Positions 9,034 through 18,120 of a stretch of DNA of 34,115 bases are shown piece after piece. How positions within the stretch are numbered: the first letter of the stretch is position 1; every line of letters starts with the position of its first letter. The notes under the pieces were generated by a model that had not been told where the DNA came from, ran no database searches, and saw only the letters and a list, made by a program, of their open reading frames with translations. A program made the translations under genes and the position numbers. Source of the DNA: Nitrincola sp. A-D6 (lineage in GTDB: Bacteria > Pseudomonadota > Gammaproteobacteria > Pseudomonadales > Balneatricaceae); the NCBI RefSeq assembly GCF_000764495.1, contig NZ_JRLB01000039.1:1-34115 (forward strand), read 5' to 3'.

Positions 9034-10112
9034 ACAGTCAGCAGCGGGTAACAGGGGCTATTCAAATTGAAGACCCAACGATCGATAAGCGTGATGTGCA
9101 GATTCAGACACTGCATCTGAGTAAGCGTTACCGTAGCGATGATGCTCTTGCGGTCAATGATTTGTCCTTTACCTTGCACAAGGGTGAAATACTGGCCTTG
9201 CTGGGCCCCAGTGGTTGTGGCAAAACTACCACGCTGCGGATGATTGCCGGTTTTGAGCAACCGGATAGTGGCGAGATTTTCTTGCAGGGTCGTAATGTTA
9301 CTCATCTGACGCCACAACAGCGCAAGATAGGCATAGTTTTTCAGGACTATGCCTTGTTTCCGCACATGACAATTGAGCAGAATGTCATGTTTGCCATGCG
9401 TGATACCCCCAAGGCTGAGCGTGCTGATAAAGCGACCAGTTGGTTGGAATTAATGCGCTTGGATACTCTGCGTCAACGTTATCCGCATGAGTTATCCGGT
9501 GGTCAGCAGCAGCGTGTGGCTCTGGCCCGTACGCTGGCGGCAGAGCCGGAGTTAGTGCTGCTGGATGAGCCTTTCTCTAACCTGGACGCGTCATTGCGTG
9601 AATCGACCCGTAACGAAATGCGGGCATTGTTTAAACGTGCTGGCACAACAGTAATACTGGTAACCCATGATCAGGCCGAAGCGCTGACGTTTGCAGATAA
9701 GGTTGGGGTGATGAATCAAGGATTTCTGGTTCAGACAGATACGCCCCAACAGGTTTATCAGCACCCTGCCAATGCGTTTGTGGCGCGTTTTCTGGGGCAT
9801 ACCAATCTGCTCTATGGGGATGCACTGGATGGTCTTGTCACTACGCCGCTGGGTCAGCTGCAGGTTGAAAAAAGCCTGCAGGGGCAGATACAGATGTCGG
9901 TGCGTCCTGAAGATCTGCATTTAAGCCCGGCGCCTCGCTGTGATGCGTCGGCTCGGGTCGTCTCCCGGGAGTTTCGTGGCCATGATTATTTCTATACGCT
10001 GGAACGTGATGGCGTTCAATACTGCGTAATCGCGCCACGTCATCAGAGCTTTGAAGTGGGTAGTTGGGTGAATATCGATCTGCTTCGCGGAGGCTCAGTA
10101 CTACCGGGTTGA
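9030..10112 (+). CDS. fbpC: Ferric-iron ABC transporter ATP-binding protein
   Basis: 360 aa. Walker A GPSGCGKT at 59-66, Q-loop in VFQDYALFPHM, ABC signature LSGGQQQR at 145-152, Walker B LVLLDEP ending near 171, and switch histidine in VTHD (H203). After about residue 240 a TOBE-like regulatory region follows (MSVRPEDLHLSP). This layout is that of the CUT/FbpC ATPase group. It powers FbpB by ATP hydrolysis on the cytoplasmic face. The ATG overlaps the fbpB stop (ATGA), so translation is coupled. It converges with pilD, with only four bases between the stops. Confidence 0.93.
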   Translation: MNSQQRVTGAIQIEDPTIDKRDVQIQTLHLSKRYRSDDALAVNDLSFTLHKGEILALLGPSGCGKTTTLRMIAGFEQPDSGEIFLQGRNVTHLTPQQRKIGIVFQDYALFPHMTIEQNVMFAMRDTPKAERADKATSWLELMRLDTLRQRYPHELSGGQQQRVALARTLAAEPELVLLDEPFSNLDASLRESTRNEMRALFKRAGTTVILVTHDQAEALTFADKVGVMNQGFLVQTDTPQQVYQHPANAFVARFLGHTNLLYGDALDGLVTTPLGQLQVEKSLQGQIQMSVRPEDLHLSPAPRCDASARVVSREFRGHDYFYTLERDGVQYCVIAPRHQSFEVGSWVNIDLLRGGSVLPG

Positions 10113-10116
10113 ACAC

Positions 10117-10964
10117 CTAACTCCCTAAATACCAGCGCATCACCGGTTCACCCCAGAGTATTGCAAACCAGCCCGCTATTGCCAGATAGGGTCCAAAAGG
10201 CAGCGGGTTGGCGGCCTGGTGTTTGCGCAGCAGGATCATAGCGCCTGCCAAAATAACACCGGCCACCGATGAGAACAGAATAATCATCGGTAAGCTGATT
10301 GCTCCACCCCAGGCCCCCAGTGCGGCCAATAGCTTGAAATCCCCATAGCCCATGCCTTCCTTGCCCGTGAGTAATTTAAACGCCCAGTACACACACCAGA
10401 GCGCCAGATAGCCAAGCGCAGCTCCCCAGACGGCGCTACTGAGTGACGTGAAAACCTCAAAACTGTTCAGTAGTAATCCCAGCCATAGCAGGGGCAGGGT
10501 GATACTGTCTGGTAAAAGTTGGTGATCTATATCAATAAAGGTAAGAGCGATCAGTGCCCAGGTCAGCAGCATCAACGCCAGCCCAGTCAGTGTTATGCCG
10601 TACTGCCAGGCAATAAAGGCACACAACAGACCACTGAAGAGTTCAATTAAGGGGTAGCGAGGCTTATTGCACTGCTGCAGGAGCTGCATTTACCGCGTAA
10701 TACCAGCCAACTGAACACCGGGATATTTTCATACCAGCGAATCAAGTGACCACAATGGTTGCAGCGTGAACGTGGAACGGCCAGATTAAAGGTATCCTGA
10801 GCCTCATTCGGAGCTGATTCCGCAGCTATAGCCGCTTGCCATTCACGTTCCATCATGACCGGTAAGCGTAAGATAACCACATTGAGAAAGCTACCTACCA
10901 GTAAGGCCAGTAGCAGCGCGAAGAAAACGGCCCACCAGGTGTGGGCCGCGAAAAGTTCATACAT
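10117..10964 (-). CDS. pilD: Type IV prepilin peptidase / N-methylase PilD (one frameshift)
   Basis: Polytopic inner-membrane aspartic protease that cleaves prepilin leaders and methylates the new N-terminus. The N-terminal half has LLVGSFLNVVILRLP and the cytoplasmic zinc-type cysteines CNHC (68, 71) and CSSC (93, 96). The C-terminal half holds the catalytic aspartate regions FIDIDHQLLPD and GYGDFKLL. The frame breaks at about 10661. One added base, most simply a third C in AGCCT on the minus strand, joins SSAIS to PRYPLIELFSG, as in intact PilD, for about 282 aa. Last gene of pilBCD, 14 bases after pilC. It may also process type II secretion pseudopilins. Confidence 0.92.
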
Positions 10965-10978
10965 TATCAGGAGTTTCC

Positions 10979-12211
10979 TTAGACAACATTACCCAACTGG
11001 AAGATTGGCAGGTACATGGCGATAACCAGGCCGCCAACCAGGGTACCAAGTACGACCATGATCAATGGCTCAAGCAGACTGGACAAGTTATCGACGGCAT
11101 TATCGACTTCTTCCTCGTAAAAAGAGGCAATTTTGTCCAGCATAGTGTCGAGTGAACCGGCTTCTTCACCGATAGCGATCATTTGTGTCACCATGGCAGG
11201 AAAAATACCCGTCATATTGGTGGCATTCTGCAATGACTGGCCGGTAGATACACCGTTACGTATCTGAATGATGGCATTTCTGAATACTACATTGCCAGCA
11301 GCGCCTGAGGCGGAATCCAATGCTGAAACCAGTGGTACACCCGCGGCAAAGGTAGTGGATAGGGTCCGCGCAAAACGGGCAATAGCCGCTTTGTACAAGA
11401 CGGCCCCCAGTACTGGAATTTTGAGTACAAAACGGTCTACAGCATCATGAAATTTTTGTGATTTCTCCATGAGCTTGGTAAAACCAAAGCCGAGAATGAC
11501 AAAGCCGATAAGTGCGAAAAACCAGTATTGCTGGGCTATGTCTGACAAGCCTATGACAAACAGAGTGAAGGCGGGCAGGTCGGCACCAAAGCTGCGAAAA
11601 ATATCCTGGAACTGAGGCACTACTTTAACCAGTAGAATGGCCGATACAATAATACCGACGGCAACCACAGCAGCCGGGTAGGTCATGGCTTTCTTGATTT
11701 TTGCCTTCAGGGATTCAATTTTTTCCTTGTAGGTGGCGATACGATCGAGCATGGTTTCCAATGCACCGGATTGTTCGCCAGCTCTCACCAGTGAGCAGGT
11801 TAGTTCATCAAAGTGTTTTGGATGGCGACTTAGGGCCGTAGAGAAGTCACTACCGCCATTAACTTCATTGCGTATGTCATAAGTCAGTTCTTTCAATTTC
11901 ACCTTTTCGGTGCCATTAGCAACAATTTCAAGGCCTTGCAATAAGGGTACACCCGATTTCATCATCGTAGCCATCTGGCGTGTGAAGAAAGCGATATCAA
12001 GCGGTTTGATCGGCTTGTTTTTGCTGCCTAACAGCGACAGGCTGCTTTGTTTGGATACCTTATTGGGGTTTATGCCCTGCTTACGCAACATTGATTTTGC
12101 AATCGCCACATTTTCGGCATCAATTTTGCCCTTGCTGCGATTACCACTGCGATCCTTGCCTTCCCACTGAAATGTGGCTTTTTTCTTTTCCTTTTTTGCT
12201 GCTGTAGCCAT
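10979..12211 (-). CDS. pilC: Type IV pilus inner-membrane platform protein PilC
   Basis: 410 aa, GspF/PilC family. A lysine-rich cytoplasmic start (MATAAKKEKKKATFQWEGKD) is followed by two homologous T2SSF domains at about 75-200 and 275-400, each with the family pattern (FTRQMATMMKSGVPLLQGL and FARTLSTTFAAGVPLVSAL). Membrane helices lie near 170-190, 215-240 and 378-400. It anchors the pilus motor and couples PilB ATPase to pilin assembly. GGGAAATAA precedes the ATG at a normal distance. It lies 17 bases after pilB and 14 before pilD, clearly one operon. Confidence 0.95.
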   Translation of the reverse strand: MATAAKKEKKKATFQWEGKDRSGNRSKGKIDAENVAIAKSMLRKQGINPNKVSKQSSLSLLGSKNKPIKPLDIAFFTRQMATMMKSGVPLLQGLEIVANGTEKVKLKELTYDIRNEVNGGSDFSTALSRHPKHFDELTCSLVRAGEQSGALETMLDRIATYKEKIESLKAKIKKAMTYPAAVVAVGIIVSAILLVKVVPQFQDIFRSFGADLPAFTLFVIGLSDIAQQYWFFALIGFVILGFGFTKLMEKSQKFHDAVDRFVLKIPVLGAVLYKAAIARFARTLSTTFAAGVPLVSALDSASGAAGNVVFRNAIIQIRNGVSTGQSLQNATNMTGIFPAMVTQMIAIGEEAGSLDTMLDKIASFYEEEVDNAVDNLSSLLEPLIMVVLGTLVGGLVIAMYLPIFQLGNVV

Positions 12212-12228
12212 CTGAGTTATTTCCCTTA

Positions 12229-13947
12229 TCAGGTTTTAATAACGCGATTCATTTCTTCAAGACTGGTCAGGCCATTGGCCACTTTGAGTAGTCCGGATTC
12301 CCGTAGAGTTTTGAAACCTTGTTTGCGTGCCACGCGTAAAATGTCCAGTGAGTTACCGCTTTCCATAATACACTCGGCGATTTCCTGTGTCATAGCAAGC
12401 ATTTCATAAATACCGACGCGCCCTTTATAGCCACGATTACATTTTGAGCAGCCTTCATGGTTAGCTTCATAGAGATGCAGATCCGGTATCTGGTCGGGTT
12501 TGAATCCCTCTTCGAGTAGGGTTGCTTCTGGCAGATCAATCGGGCGCTTACAGGATTCACATAACCGACGGCCTAAGCGCTGTGCAATAATCAGACTGAC
12601 AGAGGTGGCGACGTTAAACGCAGGAACACCCATGTTTCTCAAACGAGTCAGAGTCTCTGGCGCACTATTGGTATGCAGGGTCGATAGCACCATATGACCG
12701 GTTTGTGCGGCCTTGATGGCGATTTCAGCTGTTTCCAGATCACGTATCTCACCCACCATGACCACATCCGGGTCCTGACGTAGAAAGGAGCGTAGCGCTT
12801 CGGCAAAGGTCAGGCCTACCTTTATGTTTACGTGGACCTGGTTGATGCCGTCCATATTGATTTCTACCGGGTCTTCAGCGGTAGAGATGTTGCGTTCAGC
12901 TGTATTGAGAATGTTCAGGCCGGTATAGAGTGTAACGGTTTTACCTGACCCCGTTGGTCCTGTTACCAGAATCATCCCCTGAGGCTGCTCAAGGGTAGTA
13001 AGGTAGATTTTTTTCTGGTCCGGTTCAAAACCGAGTGCTTCCACGCCTATCTGAGCGCTGGTCGGATCGAGTATACGTAATACAATTTTCTCACCCCAGA
13101 GCGTTGGTAGTGAGTTAACACGAAAATCAATAGCGCGGCTTTTGGATATTTTCATTTTTATGCGTCCATCTTGTGGCACGCGTTTTTCTGAAATATCCAT
13201 TTGTGACATGACTTTGAGCCGGGCTGCCAAGCGAGTGGCCAGGTTCATCGGTGGACGATGCACCTCTTGCAGTATGCCATCAATGCGGCAACGTACTCGG
13301 TAGCTTTTTTCGTAGGGTTCAAAGTGAATATCTGAGGCCCCGGACTTGATTGCGTCCATAAGCACTTTGTTAATGAAACGTACAATAGGGGCTTCGCTGG
13401 CGGCATCTTCAGCCGACTGTTCCTCGTCTTTTTTCTGGCTGCCGTCATCAATATCAAGATTATCCAGATCGGCGTCATCAAGGTCACCCAGAGCGGAGCT
13501 TTGCTGCTGATCCAGGTAGATGTCCAGTGCGGCTGAAAGTTTATCCTCTTCTACGATGACAACTTCGGTAATGATGCCAGTCTGGAATTTGATTTCATCG
13601 ATGCCCTGCATATTAGTGGGATCAGCTACCGCTACAAACAGACGGTTGTCGCGTTTCATCAAGGGCAGAATATGGTGCTTGGTGATCAGCGCATCAGACA
13701 CAATTTCTTTGGGGAGAGAGTCGCCTGGTATCGCGTCCAGGTCGAGTAATGGCAAGCCGAACTCTTCAGCGGCGGCAGAGGCGGCTCTATGTGCACTCAC
13801 CAAACGCTGTTTAATAATATAGCTGACGAAGGGTTGCTTGGCATCACGTGATTTGTTGATTGCATCGGTTGCAACATCGGATGAAAAAACACCATCCATA
13901 ACGAGGCGTCTGGCAAGACCGCTAAGTGGTTGAGCCCCTTGTGCCAC
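12229..13947 (-). CDS. pilB: Type IV pilus extension ATPase PilB
   Basis: 572 aa, GspE/PilB family. An N-terminal T2SSE_N-like domain covers about 10-150 (LARRLVMDGVFSSD). An acidic linker rich in D and L follows at 153-185. The ATPase core has Walker A GPTGSGKT at 330-337, an Asp box (STAEDPVE near 355-362), Walker B GEIRD at 399-403 and a His box (TGHMVLSTLHTN). The zinc-binding cysteines are CESC (463, 466) and CSKC (500, 503), a PilB mark absent from PilT. The GTG start at 13947 is preceded by CGGGAG at good spacing and gives the standard N-terminus. First gene of pilBCD, divergent from pilS. Confidence 0.95.
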   Translation of the reverse strand: MAQGAQPLSGLARRLVMDGVFSSDVATDAINKSRDAKQPFVSYIIKQRLVSAHRAASAAAEEFGLPLLDLDAIPGDSLPKEIVSDALITKHHILPLMKRDNRLFVAVADPTNMQGIDEIKFQTGIITEVVIVEEDKLSAALDIYLDQQQSSALGDLDDADLDNLDIDDGSQKKDEEQSAEDAASEAPIVRFINKVLMDAIKSGASDIHFEPYEKSYRVRCRIDGILQEVHRPPMNLATRLAARLKVMSQMDISEKRVPQDGRIKMKISKSRAIDFRVNSLPTLWGEKIVLRILDPTSAQIGVEALGFEPDQKKIYLTTLEQPQGMILVTGPTGSGKTVTLYTGLNILNTAERNISTAEDPVEINMDGINQVHVNIKVGLTFAEALRSFLRQDPDVVMVGEIRDLETAEIAIKAAQTGHMVLSTLHTNSAPETLTRLRNMGVPAFNVATSVSLIIAQRLGRRLCESCKRPIDLPEATLLEEGFKPDQIPDLHLYEANHEGCSKCNRGYKGRVGIYEMLAMTQEIAECIMESGNSLDILRVARKQGFKTLRESGLLKVANGLTSLEEMNRVIKT

Positions 13948-14087
13948 AGTAACTCCCGAGCTAATCTAGTTGTTTGTTTACATTATTACAGCATAGCAAT
14001 CAAATCACAGTTAATCACGGTTATCAATGACCTGGGCGCTTATGATGCCTTCAATCTGGCTTTATTTGATCCGGCGCAAGGATTCAG

Positions 14088-15716
14088 GTGCGACCTCAAC
14101 GGGATAAGCAGTTTATGCAAGTAAGTCAAAAGGCATGGCGCATCACGCGTTTGCTGACGGTCTACCGTATTGTTCTGGCATTGTTGCTGATGCTGCTGAT
14201 AACCACGGGCTACCTGCCTGAGCCTTTGGGTGCTTCGGCGCCACGGCTGTTCTTAATTGCCTCTTCAGTGTATGTGGTTGTGACGTTACTGGCTATCTAT
14301 CCTTTATTACTCCGCACACCCGACTACACTTGGCAGGTCTATTTTTATACCTGTGTCGATATTCTGGTGTTTACCCTGATGATGCATGCCAGTGGGGGTG
14401 TTGTCAGTGGTGTGGGCATGCTATTGGTTGTCAGCATAGCCAATGCCAGTATGTTGCTGGCTGGTCGCATGTCAGTGTTTTTTGCGGCGCTGGCGTCTCT
14501 GGCTGTGCTGGGTGAGCAATTCTATTCTCAGATATATGTGTCAGCCAGTGCTTACAATTACTCCATGGCCGGCCTGTTGGGACTGACACTGATCGTCACT
14601 TCAGTACTGGCTACAGTCCTGGCCCGTCAGGCTAGAGAGAGCGCTGACCTGGCTCATGCCAGAGGAGTTGATCTGGCAAATATGTCTGAGTTGACTGAAC
14701 AGGTGATCAGTCAGATGGCAACAGGGGTGTTGGTGGTGGATGAGCGGCATCATGTGCGTTTGGTGAATGAGGCCGCCAGGCGGTTGCTTGATGCACCCTC
14801 TCAGATGTTAGGAACATCTTTGCAACAATTCAGTACAGAGCTTAACCTGCAATTGCTGCTCTGGCGAAATCAGGGGCTGCAGAGTACTGAAAAACACTCA
14901 ATCGAAACCTTACCCGCGAGTTTGCTGGTGCAGATGATCCGAGTAGGTCGTGCCAGTGATGAAACCAAAACCGACGTGCTTATTTTTCTTGAGGATGCGG
15001 CGGCAGTTAACGATCAGTCACAGCAGTTGCGCCTGGCGGCACTGGGTCGTTTGACGGCCGGTATCGCACATGAAATTCGTAATCCGCTAAGCGCTATACG
15101 CCATGCCGGTGAGTTGTTGGCTGAATCGGATCAATTACCGGTTGAGGATCAGCGTCTTACCGATATTATTCAAGAGAACACCTCCAGAGTGAACCGTATT
15201 GTAGAAGATGTGCTTCAATTGGGTAATCGTGACAGAGTTTCTCGTGAAAAGATAAATTTAAATAAATGGTTAGAGAATTTTGTTGAAGAGATTTATTGCG
15301 TGTATCCTGAGGCCTGCTCCGTGTTGAAGATCGATGATCAAAGTAGTGGTGTGCTGACGGTGCAGTTTGACTCAGGGCACCTGCATCAGATTCTCAGTAA
15401 TTTATGTCAGAATGCGTTGAGCTTTGTTACCCAGTCACTTGCTTCACCCCGTGTTACCTTATTGCTTGCGGGTGACTTGGAGCGTGGCTGTTATGTTGAA
15501 GTAATTAATAATGGCCCTCTGGTTAAGCAGGATGAAAAAGAGCGTTTGTTTGAACCTTTTTTCACCACAACGAATAAGGGCACCGGGCTGGGTCTTTACT
15601 TGTCCAGAGAGCTGGCTCAGGCAAACCAATGCCATCTTGCCCATCGGCAGCAAGACGAGAACACCTGTTTTAGATTAAGTTTTGGACCCCAAGCGATTAT
15701 CAGGGAGCTTGATTGA
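14088..15716 (+). CDS. pilS: Sensor histidine kinase PilS
   Basis: 542 aa. About six hydrophobic helices occupy residues 20-180, followed by a PAS-like region (about 200-300). The phospho-acceptor H-box GRLTAGIAHEIRNPLS has H328. The ATPase part has the N-box (LSNLCQNALSF) and a G-box GTGLGLYLSREL. PilS autophosphorylates and controls PilR. In Pseudomonas aeruginosa it senses pilin in the membrane and regulates pilA transcription. The GTG at 14088 follows AAGGA by 5 bases. An ATG at 14115 after GGGATAAG is the alternative. It overlaps pilR by one base and is divergent from pilB. Confidence 0.92.
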   Translation: MRPQRDKQFMQVSQKAWRITRLLTVYRIVLALLLMLLITTGYLPEPLGASAPRLFLIASSVYVVVTLLAIYPLLLRTPDYTWQVYFYTCVDILVFTLMMHASGGVVSGVGMLLVVSIANASMLLAGRMSVFFAALASLAVLGEQFYSQIYVSASAYNYSMAGLLGLTLIVTSVLATVLARQARESADLAHARGVDLANMSELTEQVISQMATGVLVVDERHHVRLVNEAARRLLDAPSQMLGTSLQQFSTELNLQLLLWRNQGLQSTEKHSIETLPASLLVQMIRVGRASDETKTDVLIFLEDAAAVNDQSQQLRLAALGRLTAGIAHEIRNPLSAIRHAGELLAESDQLPVEDQRLTDIIQENTSRVNRIVEDVLQLGNRDRVSREKINLNKWLENFVEEIYCVYPEACSVLKIDDQSSGVLTVQFDSGHLHQILSNLCQNALSFVTQSLASPRVTLLLAGDLERGCYVEVINNGPLVKQDEKERLFEPFFTTTNKGTGLGLYLSRELAQANQCHLAHRQQDENTCFRLSFGPQAIIRELD

Positions 15717-17119
15717 TGAAAAGCGTAAGTACGTCTAAGCCGTCACAGGTACTTCAACCCAGGGTGTTGGTGGTGGATGACGAGCCAGATATACGTGAAC
15801 TGATCGGATTGACTCTGGCACGTATGCAGGTTGACTGCCTGGAAGCCGCTACTCTGGACGAAGCTATGCAGCTACTGGATCAGCATGGCCAGGGTGGTAT
15901 TCAACTCTGCCTGACTGATATGCGCCTGCCCGATGGTAATGGTATGGACCTTATCTATCGCATTCAGAAAAACTACCCTCATATTCCGGTAGCGATGATT
16001 ACCGCGCACGGTAATATGAGCAGTGCCATTGAGGCACTTAAAGCTGGTGCGTTTGATTTTCTAAATAAACCGGTTGAATTGCAGACTCTGCGTAACCTGG
16101 TCACTTCAGCCGTGCAGTTGGAGAAAAGAGAACAGATCCTGCCCCAATGCGATCCTGGGCCGGAACTGATGGGACAGTCGCGAGCAATTGAAAAAATACG
16201 TGCTCTGGTTGCCCGGCTGGCCCGCAGTCTGGCCCCTGTACATATTTCGGGAGAGTCAGGTACAGGTAAAGAACTGGTCGCGCGGATGTTGCATCATCGC
16301 AGCCACCGTTGTGACAAGCCTTTCATTGCTGTGAACTGTGGCGCTATACCGGCTGACCTGATGGAAAGCGAGTTTTTTGGCCACCGAAAAGGCAGTTTTA
16401 CGGGGGCCATGCAGCACAAAGAAGGGTTGTTTCAGGCAGCGGAGGGCGGCACACTTTTTCTGGATGAAGTTGCTGACTTACCGTTGGATATGCAGGTGAA
16501 ATTATTGCGGGCTATCCAGGAAAAATCTGTCCGGCCAGTGGGTGCGCAAAAAGAAGAGTTTGTGGATGTTCGCATCGTCAGCGCGACCCATAAAGATCTG
16601 GCAGCCAAAGTAGAGCAGGGGGAGTTCCGCGAAGATCTTTACTACCGTATCAATGTCATTGAACTGCATGTGCCGCCATTGCGTGAACACGCAGACGACA
16701 TTCCCTATCTGGCTGTGCATTTTCTGCAACAAATGGCTACAGAAATGGGACGTTCTGCCCCGCGGTTATCAGCGGAGGCTCAGGAACGTCTGTGCCAGCA
16801 TCGTTTTCCAGGTAACGTGCGAGAATTGGAAAATGTACTGGCACGTGCTATCACACTTAACGAAGGTGACTTGGTCGAAGTGGATGATATCCAGCTCGAC
16901 AACCGCAGTCAGTCGGCTTGTCAGGAGTCAGTGGCGGATCAAAGCGGTTTGCATAAGGTCTATAGCATGGGACTGGAGGCTTACCTGGAATCGGTTGAGC
17001 GTCAGATACTACAAGATGCACTGGAAGCCACCGAGTATAACAAAACGGCGGCAGCCCGTAAGTTGGGCATTACTTTTCGCACTTTACGATACCGCTTGAA
17101 AAAGCTGGAGATGGACTAG
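15716..17119 (+). CDS. pilR: Sigma-54-dependent response regulator PilR
   Basis: About 467 aa. Receiver domain at 15-130 with acidic pair DDEPD and phospho-acceptor D68 (LTDMRLPDG). AAA+ sigma-54 interaction domain with Walker A GESGTGKE at 179-186, Walker B GGTLFLDE at 244-251, and the sigma-54 contact loop as GSFTGA (226-231) in place of GAFTGA, a substitution also known in Pseudomonas PilR. A Fis-type helix-turn-helix closes the protein (NKTAAARKLGITFRTLRYRL). It activates RpoN-dependent promoters, classically pilA. A TTG lies three bases upstream of the chosen ATG (15716), which shares one base with the pilS TGA and follows GGGAG. Confidence 0.94.
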   Translation: MKSVSTSKPSQVLQPRVLVVDDEPDIRELIGLTLARMQVDCLEAATLDEAMQLLDQHGQGGIQLCLTDMRLPDGNGMDLIYRIQKNYPHIPVAMITAHGNMSSAIEALKAGAFDFLNKPVELQTLRNLVTSAVQLEKREQILPQCDPGPELMGQSRAIEKIRALVARLARSLAPVHISGESGTGKELVARMLHHRSHRCDKPFIAVNCGAIPADLMESEFFGHRKGSFTGAMQHKEGLFQAAEGGTLFLDEVADLPLDMQVKLLRAIQEKSVRPVGAQKEEFVDVRIVSATHKDLAAKVEQGEFREDLYYRINVIELHVPPLREHADDIPYLAVHFLQQMATEMGRSAPRLSAEAQERLCQHRFPGNVRELENVLARAITLNEGDLVEVDDIQLDNRSQSACQESVADQSGLHKVYSMGLEAYLESVERQILQDALEATEYNKTAAARKLGITFRTLRYRLKKLEMD

Positions 17120-17128
17120 TCCGCGGAT

Positions 17129-17950
17129 TCAGACGCTTCGCCGGGTCAGGCCGGCGTCTGCCATAATGCGGGTGGCAATCTCTTCCACGGAAAAGTGGGT
17201 GGTATTGATCGCGCTGATATTCAATTGTTTGAAGCGTCGTTCTACTTCACGAACCTCAAATTCACACTGCTCCAATGAGGCGTACCGGCTATTCGGGCGA
17301 CGTTCGTGACGAATAGCTGTGAGGTGAAAGGGGTCGATGGTCAGGCCGAAAAGTTTGTTGCGGTGTTGCATTAACACATCCGGCAGTCCTGCCATCTCCA
17401 GATCATCGATAGTGATTGGATAGTTAGCCGCGCGGATGCCGAATTGTAGTGCCAAATACAGGCAGGTGGGTGTTTTACCACAGCGGGATACGCCCACCAG
17501 TATCAGATCGGCTTTGCTGTATTGCTGTACCCGGCCACCATCATCATTATCCAGCGCAAAGTTGACTGATGCTATACGCTCCTTGTAGCGACTCGACTCA
17601 TTAATTGCGTGGGACTTGCCAACAGAATAAGATGAACGTAATCGCAACTCCTGTTCCAGCGGCTTGAGAAAGGATTCAAATACATCGATCTTGAATCCAC
17701 GGCAGGCGGCAATAGTTTCGCGTATCTCCGGATTAACGATGGTATCGAAAACGATGGCAGTCTCACCATCATGTTCGCAAGCCGTATTAACTCTGGCGAC
17801 GACGGCATGGGCTTTTTCCAGTGTATCGATATAAGGCAGTGTTATCATATCGAACTGAATCCCTTCAAATTGAGTCAGTAAACTATTGCCCAGTGTTTCG
17901 GCGGTGATGCCGGTTCCATCGGAAATAAAAAATGCTGTACGTTTAATCAA
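17129..17950 (-). CDS. ppsR: PEP synthetase regulatory protein (bifunctional kinase/pyrophosphorylase)
   Basis: 273 aa of the DUF299/PpsR family. Typical start [21 protein letters not shown] and nucleotide-binding loop [19 protein letters not shown] at about 153-171. The enzyme phosphorylates PEP synthase on a threonine using ADP, inactivating it, and reverses this with phosphate to give pyrophosphate. The start is TTG at 17950, supported by the family N-terminus and an AGG 9-12 bases upstream. It is divergent from its target ppsA across a 170-base gap, which firmly links the two. It converges with pilR. Confidence 0.95.
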   Translation of the reverse strand: MIKRTAFFISDGTGITAETLGNSLLTQFEGIQFDMITLPYIDTLEKAHAVVARVNTACEHDGETAIVFDTIVNPEIRETIAACRGFKIDVFESFLKPLEQELRLRSSYSVGKSHAINESSRYKERIASVNFALDNDDGGRVQQYSKADLILVGVSRCGKTPTCLYLALQFGIRAANYPITIDDLEMAGLPDVLMQHRNKLFGLTIDPFHLTAIRHERRPNSRYASLEQCEFEVREVERRFKQLNISAINTTHFSVEEIATRIMADAGLTRRSV

Positions 17951-18051
17951 TAGTGCGCCTATGTGTCAGTAAGAAAAAGTCGGCCGGTATGGGTATGTAG
18001 TTTTATTACAATACTTTCCGGACAAGGATTTTTCATTTTAACTGAAGTATG

Positions 18052-18071
18052 ATCGGTATTTTAGTGCCGAT
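18052..18071. promoter_or_regulatory. Small palindrome in the ppsR-ppsA divergent region
   Basis: ATCGGTA (18052-18058), TTTTAG and TGCCGAT (18065-18071) form a near-perfect inverted repeat, with one G-T wobble pair, 50-69 bases before the ppsA start. A TATAAA follows at 18071. It could be an operator or a leader hairpin for ppsA. No known factor site is recognised. The rest of the gap is AT-rich and probably carries both promoters. Confidence 0.3.
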
Positions 18072-18120
18072 ATAAAAATACTCACGGCGGACTTTCAGAC
18101 CAACAACAGGAGAGTTTACC

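Noticed and set aside
9027-9365. 112-codon minus-strand frame opposite fbpC
   Set aside because: Antisense to a confident ABC ATPase gene, with no recognisable domain or start signal.
16653-17099. 148-codon alternative frame within pilR
   Set aside because: Rich in Trp and Cys, typical of an out-of-frame reading of a conserved AAA+ and HTH coding region.
17130-17160. Hairpin CAGACGC/GCGTCTG between pilR and ppsR considered as a terminator
   Set aside because: It overlaps the ppsR stop and coding sequence and no T-run follows on either strand, so it may be chance pairing in GC-rich coding sequence.
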